Assembly (NCBI GenBank): GCA_030549205.1
Contig: JAUKTV010000024.1
Location: 62,001-126,000 of the forward strand
Length of the DNA: 64,000 nucleotides
Direction: 5' to 3'
DNA from: Apiosordaria backusii
Taxonomy: Eukaryota > Ascomycota > Sordariomycetes > Sordariales > Lasiosphaeriaceae
In this document: piece by piece, positions 19,953 to 31,986 of the stretch
Layout of the letters: every line of letters starts with the position of its first letter
Numbering within the stretch: the first letter of the stretch is position 1
Made by a program: the position numbers and the translations under genes
Notes under the pieces: generated by a model
Seen by the model: only the letters and a program-made list of their open reading frames with translations
Told to the model about the DNA's origin: nothing
Database searches by the model: none

Positions 19953-20605
19953 ATGGCCATCGACCAAGAGATCAAGGGCGCTCCCCTCCCGACCGAGCAA
20001 GCGGAGCTTCCCTCACCACCAGTCATCGAAAGGGAGGAACCCGCACCTATACCCTCTGAAGAAGAGACTCCCGAACCCATCTTCGTCTCGTCTGCCACTC
20101 CCCCGCCCTCCGACAACACCTCCTCTTTCTTCATAACCGCCGCCGCAATCCCTCCCACTAAAACCATAACCGTCACCCCGGACGTCCTCGCAGCCTTCAA
20201 CCTCCACAACTCTGCCCGCCGCTCCAACAACGTTCCCCCTTATCCTACGACAAATCCCTCGAAGCCGCCGCCCGCCAGTGGGCTGAACACCTAGCCAAGA
20301 ACGTCGGCAGATTGCAACACGCGTCCAACACGGGCCAAGGAGAGAATCTCTACTGGGCGAGCGGTGGTGGGTTTGCAAAGGAGCCGTGTGCGAACGGGAC
20401 GAAGAGCTGGCTGGAGGAGGGGAGCTGGTATACCGGGCAGAAGGTGGGAGAGCCGGCTAAGGGGGTGATTGGGCATTATACCCAGTGTATGTGGTCGCGG
20501 ACGACAAAGGTGGGAATTGCGAGTGTGGGGGATGGGAAGGGGGGTGTTTATGTTGTTGCTAGGTACTCGCCGCCGGGGAATTTTGTAGGGCAGAGGCCTT
20601 ATTAG
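19953..20605 (+). CDS. CAP/SCP (PR-1-like) protein, reading frame broken by one base
   Basis: The ATG at 19953 opens a frame that reaches LAAFNLHNSARRSNNVP, the start of a CAP domain, then leaves the family at the C5 run 20245-20249. From there the next frame continues the domain without a gap: LSYDKSLEAAARQWAEHLAKN, GENLYWASGG, then GHYTQCMWSRTTKVGIASV (CAP1 signature) and YVVARYSPPGNFVGQRPY (CAP2) to the TAG at 20605. One missing C explains the break. An alternative is a 47-nt intron at the same point (GTTCCC...CCAG) that would restore frame but delete a conserved helix. The N-terminal 80 residues are acidic and Pro-rich with no signal peptide, unusual for a family that is normally secreted. 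CAP proteins bind lipids or sterols. Whether this is a pseudogene, a sequencing error or a polymorphism is open. Confidence 0.75.
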
Positions 20606-21798
20606 GAGGGAGAGATGGGATGGGATGGGATGGAATTTGGGGTTGGTTGGTGTTGGGATGGTTCTTTCGCTATCTTTTGATTGAGGTTTTCTTTCATCGA
20701 TGTTGTCGGGGGAGGCATTGGGATATATCGTGATGATGAGCTGTTAAGTCTGTGTATTTGGATAGTGAGAGTTAGATTTTTCTAAAATGAATAAATGAAA
20801 CTTAGACCGAACTGAGCTTTTGCTTTTTAAGATGAGCAAGATATTGACCTTGAGTTGTGACGTTGAGAACCTGGAAGGCTTCAATAAATGGGATCGAGAT
20901 GTAGGACTGCTATGAGTGAAAAAGGCATAGTAGATTTCCTAAGACCAAGAAGAAGTAAGAGTATCCGCCTCTTTGGCAATAAGGAATAGTAACATTTTCA
21001 TCCATTACGACGATACGGACAGAGAATGTCAAAAGCAAACAACTGAAAGTTGTGATGCTGAAGAAGAGTCTTGAATCTCCAACCAATCAGAGCGCAGTAT
21101 AACTCCAGGTGTCAGGCAGGGCGCTGCACAGACCAGAGAATGACGTGACGGCACTGCAAGCAGCTGTTACAGTTGCGGGATGAGCAGGGATTGCGACGCA
21201 GTCCCCTGCCTTTGAAGCATCCAAGGGAAATTTGTTCGAGAAATTCTCCTTGACAGGGCCTCGACAGGACAGCTTGCCCCTCGGACGCGTCGCATTTTAT
21301 GGGGAGAACAAAAAATATCAACGGCGATTGGCATCTTTCCATCCCATCCTCTGCAGCTCACCACACGTGTATGTCTATCCAATCCCAGATTCCCGGTTTT
21401 CACTCACTCTTGTTAGTGGTGGCACAACCCGAGATCTGACGTCTTGGGTTTGTTTCCTGCATGTGAAGCGTCGCCTTGGCTTCATCCCAGAACTCGCGCG
21501 TTTCAATTGAACTACTTCCGAGTCCATCGCGTCACTCTGTGGTGGAAGACTGCATGCCCAGCACTCAAGGAGAGGCTCAACCAATCCCTGGCAGACTTCA
21601 CGGTCCCCGCTCGTCTTGACCTTGACCGTTTCGCTACAGGCATCGTCCCTCCCGCGAAACGCAAAGTGCTCTGAAGGCCCCACAAAACCCAGCGCTTTCC
21701 CCATCGTGCCCGGTCTTTCTTTAGCAGGCGCTGTCCCGGTTACGGTTCCTTCGACTTCTACTTAGTAACTACCGGACAACCACATTTACGAATTCGCC
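20606..21798. other. 1.2-kb intergenic region upstream of PCT1
   Basis: No gene is supported. AAATGAATAAATG near 20787-20799 may serve CAP 3'-end formation. An ACACGTGT (21363-21370) and a CATGTGAA (21460-21467) lie on the PCT1 side. Confidence 0.5.
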
Positions 21799-23434
21799 AT
21801 GTCGTCTCCAAGCTCAGCGTCGCAGAGCGCCGGGAAGAGAAAGCGCAACAACACCACCAGCGCCATGAACATCCAACAAGGACAGATTGCCCAACCCGAG
21901 TCCCGGGACGCTTCAGCCGAGGAGGGCGACACCACGGCTCCCGAGTCTGGCCGAGCTCCCAATGCGGCCGCCGGACACCCACCCAGCAAACGCCTGCGTG
22001 GGAACCCGGACTCGTCCTCCGCACAGACGGCGAACAATGCCCAGGTCGTTGATCCGGGTGAACCGAGCGATACCACCGAGGCAAGCGTCGACATTGCTGA
22101 GCGCGTGGCTCGCAAGGGAAGCCGGAAAAGCGTTGTGGCAAAGGAGGCCAGCAACGGAAGCAGCACCTCTTTTGATAAGCCTCCTGAGTCCATGGCCCCG
22201 CCGCCAATTGGTACGCTCACCCACCCCGTTGGGTACAGAACGAACGATCCTCCTACGGGTCGGCCAGTAAGAGTGTATGCCGACGGTGTCTTTGATCTGT
22301 TCCATCTCGGGTAAGCACTCTTCCTCCAAAACCAGAGGTTAAACGCTAATTTTCCATTTCTCCCAGCCACATGCGCCAGCTCGAGCAAGCGAAGAAGGCT
22401 TTCCCCGAGGTATATTTGATTGTGGGCGTGACCGGCGATGAGGACACCCACCGACGCAAGGGTCTGACAGTACTCTCTGGCAAGGAGCGGGCGGAGACAG
22501 TAAGGCATTGCAAGTGGGTAGACGAGGTGGTCGAAAGTTGCCCCTGGATTGTAACCCCCGAGTTCCTCGAAAAGCACAAGATCGACTACGTTGCTCACGA
22601 CGACATTCCATATGGCGCCGACGAGGGTGACGACATCTATGCCCCAATCAAGGCGGCAGGCAAGTTTTTGGTGACTCAACGGACAGAGGGTGTGAGCACC
22701 ACCGGAATTATCACCAAGTAGGCCAATCATCTTCCAAAAGCTCGGCAGTGGAAAGTAGGCTAACAAAATGAAACAGGATCGTTCGTGATTACGAAAAATA
22801 CATTGCCCGACAGCTCAAGCGCGGAACTACCCGCCAGGAGCTCAATGTCAGTTGGCTGAAGAAGAACGAGCTCGAACTGAAGCGCCATGTCCAGGATCTG
22901 CGTGACAATATCCGCAGCAACTGGACTACGACGGGACAGGAGCTCAGCAGGGAGCTTCGTCAGTTCTGGCCGTCTAGTCGCCCCCAGAGCCCAGCAAGAT
23001 ACGGACCCATGTCGCACTCGAACAACGGTAATGACACGCCTAGCAGCCCATCGGGTCCGCCGTCGTTTTCAGGATACTTTGGTGGTCCAAGAAGCCCGGG
23101 AGCGGCTACTACGGCTGGAGAACGGGCCACGAGCAACGTGAACGATTTTGTCACTGGTTATACTCTTGGATTGATTGGTGGTGTGAGGTCCTGGGTACGT
23201 TCACATCTCACTTTCCACACGCTGTTTCTAGTGGCAACAAGATGCTAACTTGCTCTTCTTCAGATGACAAACAAGAACCGGAGAAGTACCTCGCAAGAAG
23301 ATGGCAGTCAGCAGGTCAGTGACGATGAATCAGAGGAAGGAGACGGCAACAATGCGAAAGAGAGCATTGAAAGGAGGCGGTCTTCTGGGCAAAACCAGCA
23401 GTTAAGAGCCGGCAGCAGCAGTAAAGAGGCATAG
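21799..23434 (+). CDS. pct1: Choline-phosphate cytidylyltransferase (CCT)
   Basis: Exons 21799-22310, 22367-22717, 22777-23194, 23264-23434; 483 aa, phases consistent. An N-terminal disordered region with NLS-like clusters (GKRKRNN, PSKRLRG) covers residues 1-155. The catalytic domain starts with VRVYADGVFDLFHLGHMRQ; HLGH (169-172, split by intron 1) is the nucleotidyltransferase HxGH motif. It ends with the RTEGVSTTGIITKIVRDY signature. An amphipathic helical region (about 305-350), corresponding to the lipid-sensing M domain, is followed by a Ser-rich tail of the kind that is phosphorylated. Known reaction: CTP plus phosphocholine to CDP-choline, the rate-limiting step of the Kennedy pathway. 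It is active when bound to PC-poor nuclear/ER membranes. Confidence 0.96.
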
Positions 23435-24192
23435 GTTTTCGGATCATGGGGTTTTTATGTTTTCTATTGGTTAAATGCAGACCTCGATGGGAGATGCATA
23501 CACACGAGCCTCCCAGGAAGGTCACAACGGCAAGGCAGCTAGGAGGGGGAAAGAAAAGGAAGTAACCAAAAAAGGATATACACGCTCTCATGCCGGATGG
23601 ACAGCTGCTTTGGCAGCTTCTTTCTCTTAGCTCTCTTTGGCCCTTTCTCGTTTCTCGAGTGGGGCTTGTACTCTTACTTAGAAGTGGTCTTTGGTTTTCA
23701 TAATCGGATCATGGTACTTAAAATATTTTAATGATGAGTCTCTGGGTTCGGTTTGTTGGTGGGGTTGTGGTTGGGATGGCAGTGATGATGAAAAGGAGAT
23801 GTGTATCGGACGCAAGAGAAGGACCCATAGCCGACATCTTTTTGCAAGAGAGTGATGTTTCTGAAGGTGTTTCTTGAGATGTCGACTTAAGATCAGATGA
23901 ACTGGTCAGGGTCTGATGCTGAGTGGTTTACGATAGACAACTCGAATAACACGGACAACCACAAGAGCAAGAATACACTTCTGGCGGCTCATCTCTTTCG
24001 CATCGCAGGCTTATGTTCTCAACATCCCGAAATTCGTCACCAATGCTAAGGATAAGTACTAACTATCGCTGAGCTCACCTGTCGGAACTGCGGTTTGGCG
24101 AAGAGACGTTTTCTCGTGCCTCGTTGGACAATTTGTAACGGAAATGATAACCCGCCATGTGATGACATCTCCATCAGTTTGGGAGTCCTTCG

Positions 24193-24227
24193 GCCCCCTG
24201 AACCCCCTGAGCCCCTGAGCCCCTGAG
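24193..24227 (+). repeat. CCCCTGA tandem (four STRE-like CCCCT cores)
   Basis: Four CCCCTGA units spaced 8-9 bp apart lie between 24193 and 24227. CCCCT is the core of the Msn2/4-type stress response element, so this could be a regulatory cluster or a simple 8-bp slippage repeat. Confidence 0.5.
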
Positions 24228-24851
24228 TTTTGTGTGTCCGTGCGTCCTAGACACATGAAAATTGATGGATAGCGAGGCTATCATGAGCTTTTGACAATGA
24301 ATCACCTTAAATATGTCTTGTAGATTTTATTGGTAGTCATGTCTTATCTGTATTATCCTCCTAAGTTTCCTGGTTTATTTGTCTTGTGCTGTCTTGCCTT
24401 GTCCAAGGGACTGGGTGGTTGTCAAAGCAGACACAAAGGATTCACACCATATAGGTCACTGCATCGAGGTTTTTGTTCACTCTGGTTTTCCTTTTGGTCT
24501 GTGGTAGATAAGCTACATAATGAAGTGAAGTGAAGTAGTTTATGAAATTTATACTCTTGCTATGGTCCTGATATTCCTCGTCCATGCTCGTTTGCTGCCA
24601 TCGTGACGGGTTTTGATCTCCCCTTACAGCTGGACAAGTAGAGTACACACAGTAGCCGACTGGCCTTCGCTTGACAACTGATGAAGTGATTATATGGTCA
24701 CAAACTCTTAGTTCGGTCAACATTGCTGTCCTGCAGGTGAGTCCGGCCCTGCCGGTGAGGTCCGTTTCCAACGGAGGATATGTCACCGGTCAAAGATGGT
24801 GATATTTTTCCACTTTCGTCTCATCTAAGCCATATGATACCCTACAAACTT

Positions 24852-24864
24852 GGGGGGGGGGGGG
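24852..24864 (+). repeat. G13 homopolymer
   Basis: Thirteen consecutive G in the gene-free interval. Length may be unreliable in the assembly. Confidence 0.8.
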
Positions 24865-27800
24865 TTGGTTTACAGCTAAGTAGGTATGGGTCTACAGATG
24901 TCTGTGTCTGTCATGGCTTGTGTCGTTGCCGGGCAAGTTGTTGACAGAGATCCACCTAAGTTTGAACATGACCTAAGACGGCAAGACAGAAAGGGGCAGG
25001 TTGACTCAGCAGCAAACCAAATTGTGGCACAACTGATCGCTCCAGGAAATTTCTAGATATGTAATCACGGAGGAGCAGCGGTGACAACGACAGCAAAGTG
25101 TTTCTTGGTCTATCTTGGGCATCTACCTTCGAGTCTGGGAAACCCAAACCGGCGAGTTGTCTGGAAGCAAAGAGTCGTCTAACTTCTCCCAATCTGGCAT
25201 CCCGTAGATCTTGTTGAGCTAGATATTGAGACCCCTGCCAACAACAACACCTCAGAGACCAGGCAGACAACTCTCCAAACCTGGACCAAGCCTAGGCCAA
25301 TGTAACCACCTATACACCTTCAAACTTGATGATCTTGCCCGTACCTACCTAAGACAATGTCGCCAAAAACAACACCATTGTCCTCCCACCATTCCCTCCC
25401 CCACCAAAACAAAGACGGTAACAAAGTGTCCCGCCCCGCCTTTCCCATACATATGTCTTGTGCCTACCAAGTGTGCCGTCGTGGAGAAGAAGTTGGGGGT
25501 TAGTAGCAGTGGCTGCTTACCTCATGGGCAGCCTCGCGGTGTACCACGGTCTATGTACCTCAGGTATCCATTCTGTGCCGCATGGCCGAGAAGAACAATA
25601 AACGTTAAGTGTGTCAGCTTCGTTCAGCCAGTGCAAGAAAAGAAAAAGGTACCCCTTTGATAAGAAAAAAAGGGCGGGTTGCACAATTCGGTCTTTTGTT
25701 GCGGTTGCCATCACGCAAGGCTTTTTCCATCTCGGTCTTTGGAAAGGGAAATAAAGTCCAGAGTCCGGGCTAGCAGAGAGAAATGATAGAGATGAAACTG
25801 CAAGCAAGCTTGGATATGCGAGGTCGGACCGAGGCCTCAGGCAGGGTTTGGTAGTTGTTCGGTGATCTAGTTGGCCAATGATGGGTAAGTTCAGCACTTG
25901 CTTGCTACCCCTGACTTTAAACTGTGATGGTACGACCAAGCCCCCCGCGGCCTCTCGAGACAAGCACTTGATGTGTGCACTTCTGCTCCAATTCGTGGAT
26001 GACGTTGCCCAAACCAGGAAGGTGGTTGACAACAAAAGTCCTCGTTGTATGAGAACGGCCGCCTGGGCTCCCTCATAACCGTGGTATCGGTGGTATTACT
26101 GGTTGTGTCATTCCGATAAAAGCTGTATCTCGGTGCCGTTTGTATCTGGCTGGTCTTGATCTAAGCGCCTGCGTATGCATGTCGAGATAAAGTTCGGTAA
26201 TACCCGCCGACTGTGTAATCGAAATAGGCCGACCCGCTTCGGCCCAGGAGCTACTTTGCCCCCTTCTAGACCAGATGGTTGACAAGAGATGAGTAACAGG
26301 GAAGCAACTAGTCGATGCCCCTGAACTTACAAAGAAACTGACATCATTGGCCTGTGACCTTCATTAACAATCGAGGTTGTATCGGCCACGTCGTGATCTG
26401 CGTGATGTGTGGCCTGGGGGCCTAGGTTTCCAGGCTCGCCAGGTCACTTGTCAAGAACCGAGCAACCCCAGCCCTGGCGATAAGGCAGAGAGAGCTAGGT
26501 TCAGTCCAGACAGGCGAGCAAAGATCTCTACTGGGCAGACTTCCCAGGGGCCCCAGATGCTAGGTCGAGGCCCAGAGGAGCTTGGCAGGGAGACTTGCCA
26601 CATAGCTAACATCGAGCGGAGCATTCATCTTGTAACATGAATGTATCAGCAAGTAGTACGGATGAATATAGGACGAAAAGTAATCTGAGTTGGGGTCGCA
26701 GTCATTCTCACTCACCCACCTACCCTCTCTCCATCTGTCAGAACAGTATCTCATCCATAATGTACACACGCCCAAGTGCAACCGAGACACCAGTCCGTGA
26801 GAGGAGGTCTGGGGAAAATAGGGTCGACACTTGCCATGGCGGCCATGATCTGCGAGCCTGTCAAGATTTGGGGGCTTGTCTCAAGTTCCTGCCAGCTAGG
26901 GGGCAAAAGCCGGTAGACGCGGCACTTGAAGCGAGATCTCCACATAGTAGAGGGAAGCCATACACGGTCCAGCGGTTGGCTACTGCGGAAAGCCGGACAC
27001 AAAGCCGACTGCTACCCCAGAGCACCACCGGCAATGACCTGCCATGGCGACCCGATCAGCCCTATCAGCCTGAAGGACCTCCAAAACACCCTTCTCGGAC
27101 CACTTCGTGAGTGTGGTTGATAGCATAGGAACTGGCTGCCCCACGAGCCTACATGAGGGTTCACGGAGCAGATGCGCCGTCTCGCTGGCGGGACATGGTG
27201 AGAACTCTGCGGCCAACAGCTCGTATTCTCCAGAGTGCGTACGGCTGGCTGAGCTATCTGCGGTGGCAATTTGAATCATTGTTATTTCCGATGGACATCG
27301 AAAGACAATCATGGAGATCCCCGGATGCAGAGCTGAAAAAACCAGAATAAACTGACAGGGGAAAAAGGATATGGGAGATGCTGTACACAACATCAGCTCT
27401 GATCCTGAAACTGTTTCAGGTTGAAAGTACGTACCGCACTCACACTGTTGGAGAAAAGCTTTCCGTAGGTGCCTTCGTGGCAGGTGCATGTAGACTTGTC
27501 GCTCCCATCCTTTCTCCTTGACCGAGTGCAATGCGGTTAAGGGGCGCCATGTGTTGGCGGTGAGTAAGCGGGTAGCATCTTTCTGCACGGTGCAGTATGC
27601 AGCAGAGCAGTTTCGTCTGTTCTGGTGCAACGCGAGCTAGGCAACATCTTCGAGCTGCGCTGAGGCTGTGCGGGGGCCCTTTGGTGGAAGCCAAGCTGGG
27701 GTATGTAGGTACTGATCGGACCGTTTTGCTCCAGCTGCGGGAGTTGATCTTTATTTTTCCTGCAGCCCAACACGGATGTGCCCCAGCCGGTCTTCCACGT

Positions 27801-30800
27801 GGCCAAGCCATCATCATCAGCCAGGTGAATCGGCCGATGGGACTTCGGGAGCCTCGCTTGAGTCCGTCCTCCCGTCCATGATAGTTCTCCTCACTACGCC
27901 GCACCTAGCAAGCTTCCACGGCCTTTCCTGTCCCGGCCAACAACGGGACGTCCCGGAACAAGCAACTTTGCCTGGCAGAGGAGAAGAATAGAGTGAATGT
28001 AACGAGATTTCTGCTGACTGACGGAAGGTCAGAGAGATGATCGGGCCTACTCCATCACAATTAAACCAACAAGTGTAAATAGAAATATTGCAAAATTGGA
28101 AACATTGATATTTGTTATGGCAGCAAGCGTCGAGGTAGAGCCAGCACTGGGAAGGTCTGGTCGAGGTAGTAAGGGCTGCGGGGTACACTTCCATAGATAG
28201 CAGCAGCACCTATTTGCGGGTATTCTATCTCCAGGTCTCCCGCGATCGACCCAGCCCGAAACTCCGGGGTTGTATAATAGAAACCGAACCTATAAGGCTG
28301 AGAAAAGGAGAAGATAATTGGAGTATTCGGGGTCGATGTGACCCCGGGTGCAACTGAATCGAAGGCTTTGTTGTGACGAGCTGCTTGTCCGATGAATACG
28401 AGGTAGGTAAAGGCCAAATCTGGATGGACATTGTGTATTCGAAGATGATCGGGAACTGTATGATGAGGTAGGTACCTGGATTGCTAGGATGACAGCACCG
28501 TGGATGAACGGGGGGCATCCTCGTGCCTCGTGGCAGACCCAACGGTATGGATCTCTGCCGGAGGCTTAGAGCGTCCATGCTTCGATCTTCGATTCTTGGC
28601 CATCGAGCCCGGCGGTTAGGTGCTGGTGTAACCGAGTTTAAGCCCCCAAAAAAAGAAGCTGGGAAACTGATGCCAGCCACATTCGGGACGGATTCGGAGC
28701 CGTGATGGTAACATTCGCCAGTTTGGTAGATCCGGGCAATGTGCGATCTGAATCATAGCCAGTGAATAGTGTAGCTGCTTCGAAGTTAAGAACAGTGAGA
28801 GGTTCGGAGTGGAGGGAGAAGACCATTGCTCCAGTGTTGGGCAGCTGCCAAAGCCGATGCCAAGCTGTAATGGTCGATTTAAAACGCTATTAATAGTGCT
28901 AAGCGCCCGGCCGAAAGAGTTATGCACGGACTTTGTGAACAAAAGCGGGGACGTCCCAAGCCCGGGCCAAGACCTTGGATTACGATCTTACCGATTAACG
29001 CGGGGGATATCTCTTATCGATTCTTGGCCCTCCTGACTTGACAATCAATTGTTCTCAGTTTGTCGGCATTCTACAGCTTCTTGTTATGATGGCCCCGAAG
29101 AGATCTTGTAAGCTGCTGTATGCAAATCCTGTTATAGACGTTGCTTCAACCAATTGCTGTTCCTCTCAGAGTGTAATCATTGATCAACAACGCTCACCGC
29201 TTTTCAGCCACTCACCCCTTCAGTTTACCCCTCCACAGAGAAGCAGTTGCTGTGAGCCGGCACTCTCCGTTACTCGGGCACGTTCCAATTGCTGATCCAT
29301 GACCAGGAGTTTCGAACAACTTCTTGCTCCTTGTCTCTTCGACAAAGCTTCCAGATCAGATATGCGCAGCACCACCGCCCTCCCACTCGGGCTCGGAACT
29401 CGCCCGAGACTCCCCTTGCTCAGTACGACGCCACAGCCCAGTTCCTGGAGAGCCTGCAAGCGCTCGTCACACAAGCGCGGCGTATCACAAACATGAAACA
29501 AGCGCCCGCCTCGCGGCAGTGAGCTAGGACCATACCTAATCGAGAAGCAGCAACAGTTACGGATACGCCATGATCAACCGAGCGTCCCGAAGACGACCTT
29601 CAGACTATTCACTGCACTAGGAGCTTCAGGCCCGTCCCGAGTGGCATGACCGCGTCTTGACTTGCTCGTTGGGTTCGGCTGAAGCATCAGACGAATCGGC
29701 AGTCGCAAATTAAGCGCTCACTCAATGCCCTAGCATAAACTACTGTGTATGTATGCGTGCCAGACCTCAACAGATCACCAACGTCGACACCACCAACAGC
29801 CTTACTGTATACAGCATCATCAGCATCATAGCATCATCAGCGTCACTGTCTATCTACACTACACTGTGCTCAATGTTTTGTCTCGGTCAAGTGGCTCATG
29901 CGATACAGGCGCTTGTTCAAATATCGCGGTTACACAGTTGCACAGAATGGCTGGGGCACCAATTGCACAAAATGCCCACCCTCCTGTTGTCAACACAGTT
30001 TTGTTCCCCTGTTAGAGAAACGAAGCAAACAACAATCGCTGCTGCTACATGCAGGTCATTCATTTTGATCATGCCAGGTACTAGTTAGTGCCGACTGAGT
30101 GCCGCACCAAGAGATTCCCCAGACGGGAAGCCATGGCGGCCCCCAATTTACCATCGGTGGAAGAGATGCACGAGGATCAGAGATTATCGGCTGCTAAACC
30201 TGAGCAGCGATTCGACAGGCCAGAAGGTTGCATCCAGGCACCCAATATACTGTTCTATTCCCGCAACGATGCGACTGCCGGCTTCGCTCTTTGGAGACGT
30301 TGAAGCACTCTGATCACCATCCACGCTTCTGCTGTAGACCATACAAACCTCGCCAAGTTACGACTCGATGGCCAAATTCTGCAAAGGCTGCATGCACGTC
30401 TTTTTTTTTCTTTCTCAAAACGACGCTTTGCTGCTTTGGGAACCAACAAAAATAGGATCTCACTGAGAGCACGCCGTGCAGATCCGGGAATGGCCAATGG
30501 AAGGAGCAGGTCGCCTCAGCCCCTGTATGCACATCAACCCTATCCGTCAGTTCGCACATGGAACCCCTCTCCCACCCCTCTTTCGAGATTTGTCGAGATG
30601 TTACCTTTTGCTGGCAAGGAGCTTCGGATAGCGCTGACACTGGGCAAACATTTGCTCAAGCAGGGCCCCAAAAACGATAGCTTGACCGGGCCTAACTATG
30701 GGGATGTGTTCTGATGATACTTGGCCAATAGCAAGGGCAAACTACCTACAACGCACCTCTCGCACTGCGCCGCTTGGGCCGGCGGTTAGAAGAAAAGTAC

Positions 30801-31986
30801 ACGAACAAACAACTAGGACGAAAACACGCGATACTACCCCTCCTTGAGATGAAGTGCTCCCTTGGCCTGAGCTAAAAAATGGGTGTACACAGAAGACCCG
30901 GTTTACCGAACCATACCTACATACGCTGTGCTGCAACTCATCGCAGGTATCCTGGCAGCCCTACGGGATGAAGATACATTCACATCAGGCGACTTGGCCA
31001 GGGGATACAGAGATAGCCCTAGCACCGCGTTGATAATCCCGAAGCGGCACACGACCACGGACTATGGCCATGCGTTCTAAGATGGGGACTCCTATTCCTA
31101 GACAAACATTGAGGAGTCGTGGAAGAAGTGTGCTGGGGAATTATCTCTATGGTGCGGGACATCTACGAACTGACGGACTCAGATTCGATTACTCCAAGCT
31201 GGTTGTCTCCCACTTACATCTCGTCCTAAAACCTCTAAAGATTATGCGCAGATCAGATGCAAAGCTAGTGCAAGTGTACATACTTTGCCTTTGTTTTCAT
31301 TTTCTTCTCTTTCCGCGCCAACAGGGCAGAAACATCTCGATACATCCCTCATCAGCGATGCATTGCGACACGCCGTGGTACCCTCCCCCCCTTTCACTCC
31401 CTATCCTTGCCAAGGAGCTGACGGAGGGGACAGGGGGCAGGCCCTTCAAAGCAACAGCCTCCTCTCCAAAAAGAGCACCCAAGCCCCTTCTGCAATGGAG
31501 GGCCAAGAACGGTACAATCTCCATCCCAACTTTTCCTTAGCTGCACACGCAGGTAAAAGGCCCTGTCGCCATCTCAATAATAGCATGCGCCGCAATGTAC
31601 GCCGCATTGTTGCACCCCAGATGCTTCGGCTGCCGTTGTCGACGGATGGGCCCCGTCGCTGCGTGTACATGCCATGATCACCCAAGGTCACTAAGTAGCT
31701 TTGATCGCATCCCCCCCCCCGCAGAGTGAGAGGCTTGCCTCGATCTCACTCTTCTCCGCTCCTCTCCTGCTGCTTCTTTTTAAGCCTCTTCGCGTGTATT
31801 GCTGCAGCCGCGCGTGTACAGCACTGACGTACCCCGTCCCCGTCTTCGTCCCTGACTTTGTTACTTTCTCGCCGTTCCATACCCACTGCTACCTCTTTCT
31901 TCATTTGTCCAAGACAGTCCAACAGGGCTGTGTTATTCCCAACTTGGTACACATCTGACATCCATTTTGAGCATCTGCCGCCCATC

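Larger units (their letters stand above)
23435..31986. other. 8.5-kb stretch without a recognisable gene, upstream of a transcription factor
   Basis: The left 600 bp are the PCT1 3' UTR. The right few hundred bp are the transcription-factor leader, with a C10 run at 31711-31720 and a CT-rich 5' UTR. Between them, ORFs up to 216 aa occur on both strands with no domain, no consistent codon bias and no conserved motif. I see no transposase, reverse transcriptase, terminal repeats or tRNA. It is not strongly AT-rich and has no obvious RIP character. Landmarks are a CCCCTGA tandem at 24193-24227, a G13 run at 24852-24864 and repeated TACCTA/TAGGTA motifs. Likely extended regulatory DNA or non-coding transcripts of the TF gene. 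Confidence 0.5.

Noticed and set aside
21786..22766. 326-aa minus-strand ORF
   Set aside because: It lies over the first two exons of the choline-phosphate cytidylyltransferase and runs through its intron; no recognisable domain.
26980..27630. 216-aa minus-strand ORF in the gene-free interval
   Set aside because: No motif, mixed composition, an overlapping ORF on the opposite strand and no promoter or splice support.
30436..31080. Two ORFs ending in similar Y-G-x-x-F stops
   Set aside because: The likeness is limited to the last few residues; there is no other alignment and no coding bias.
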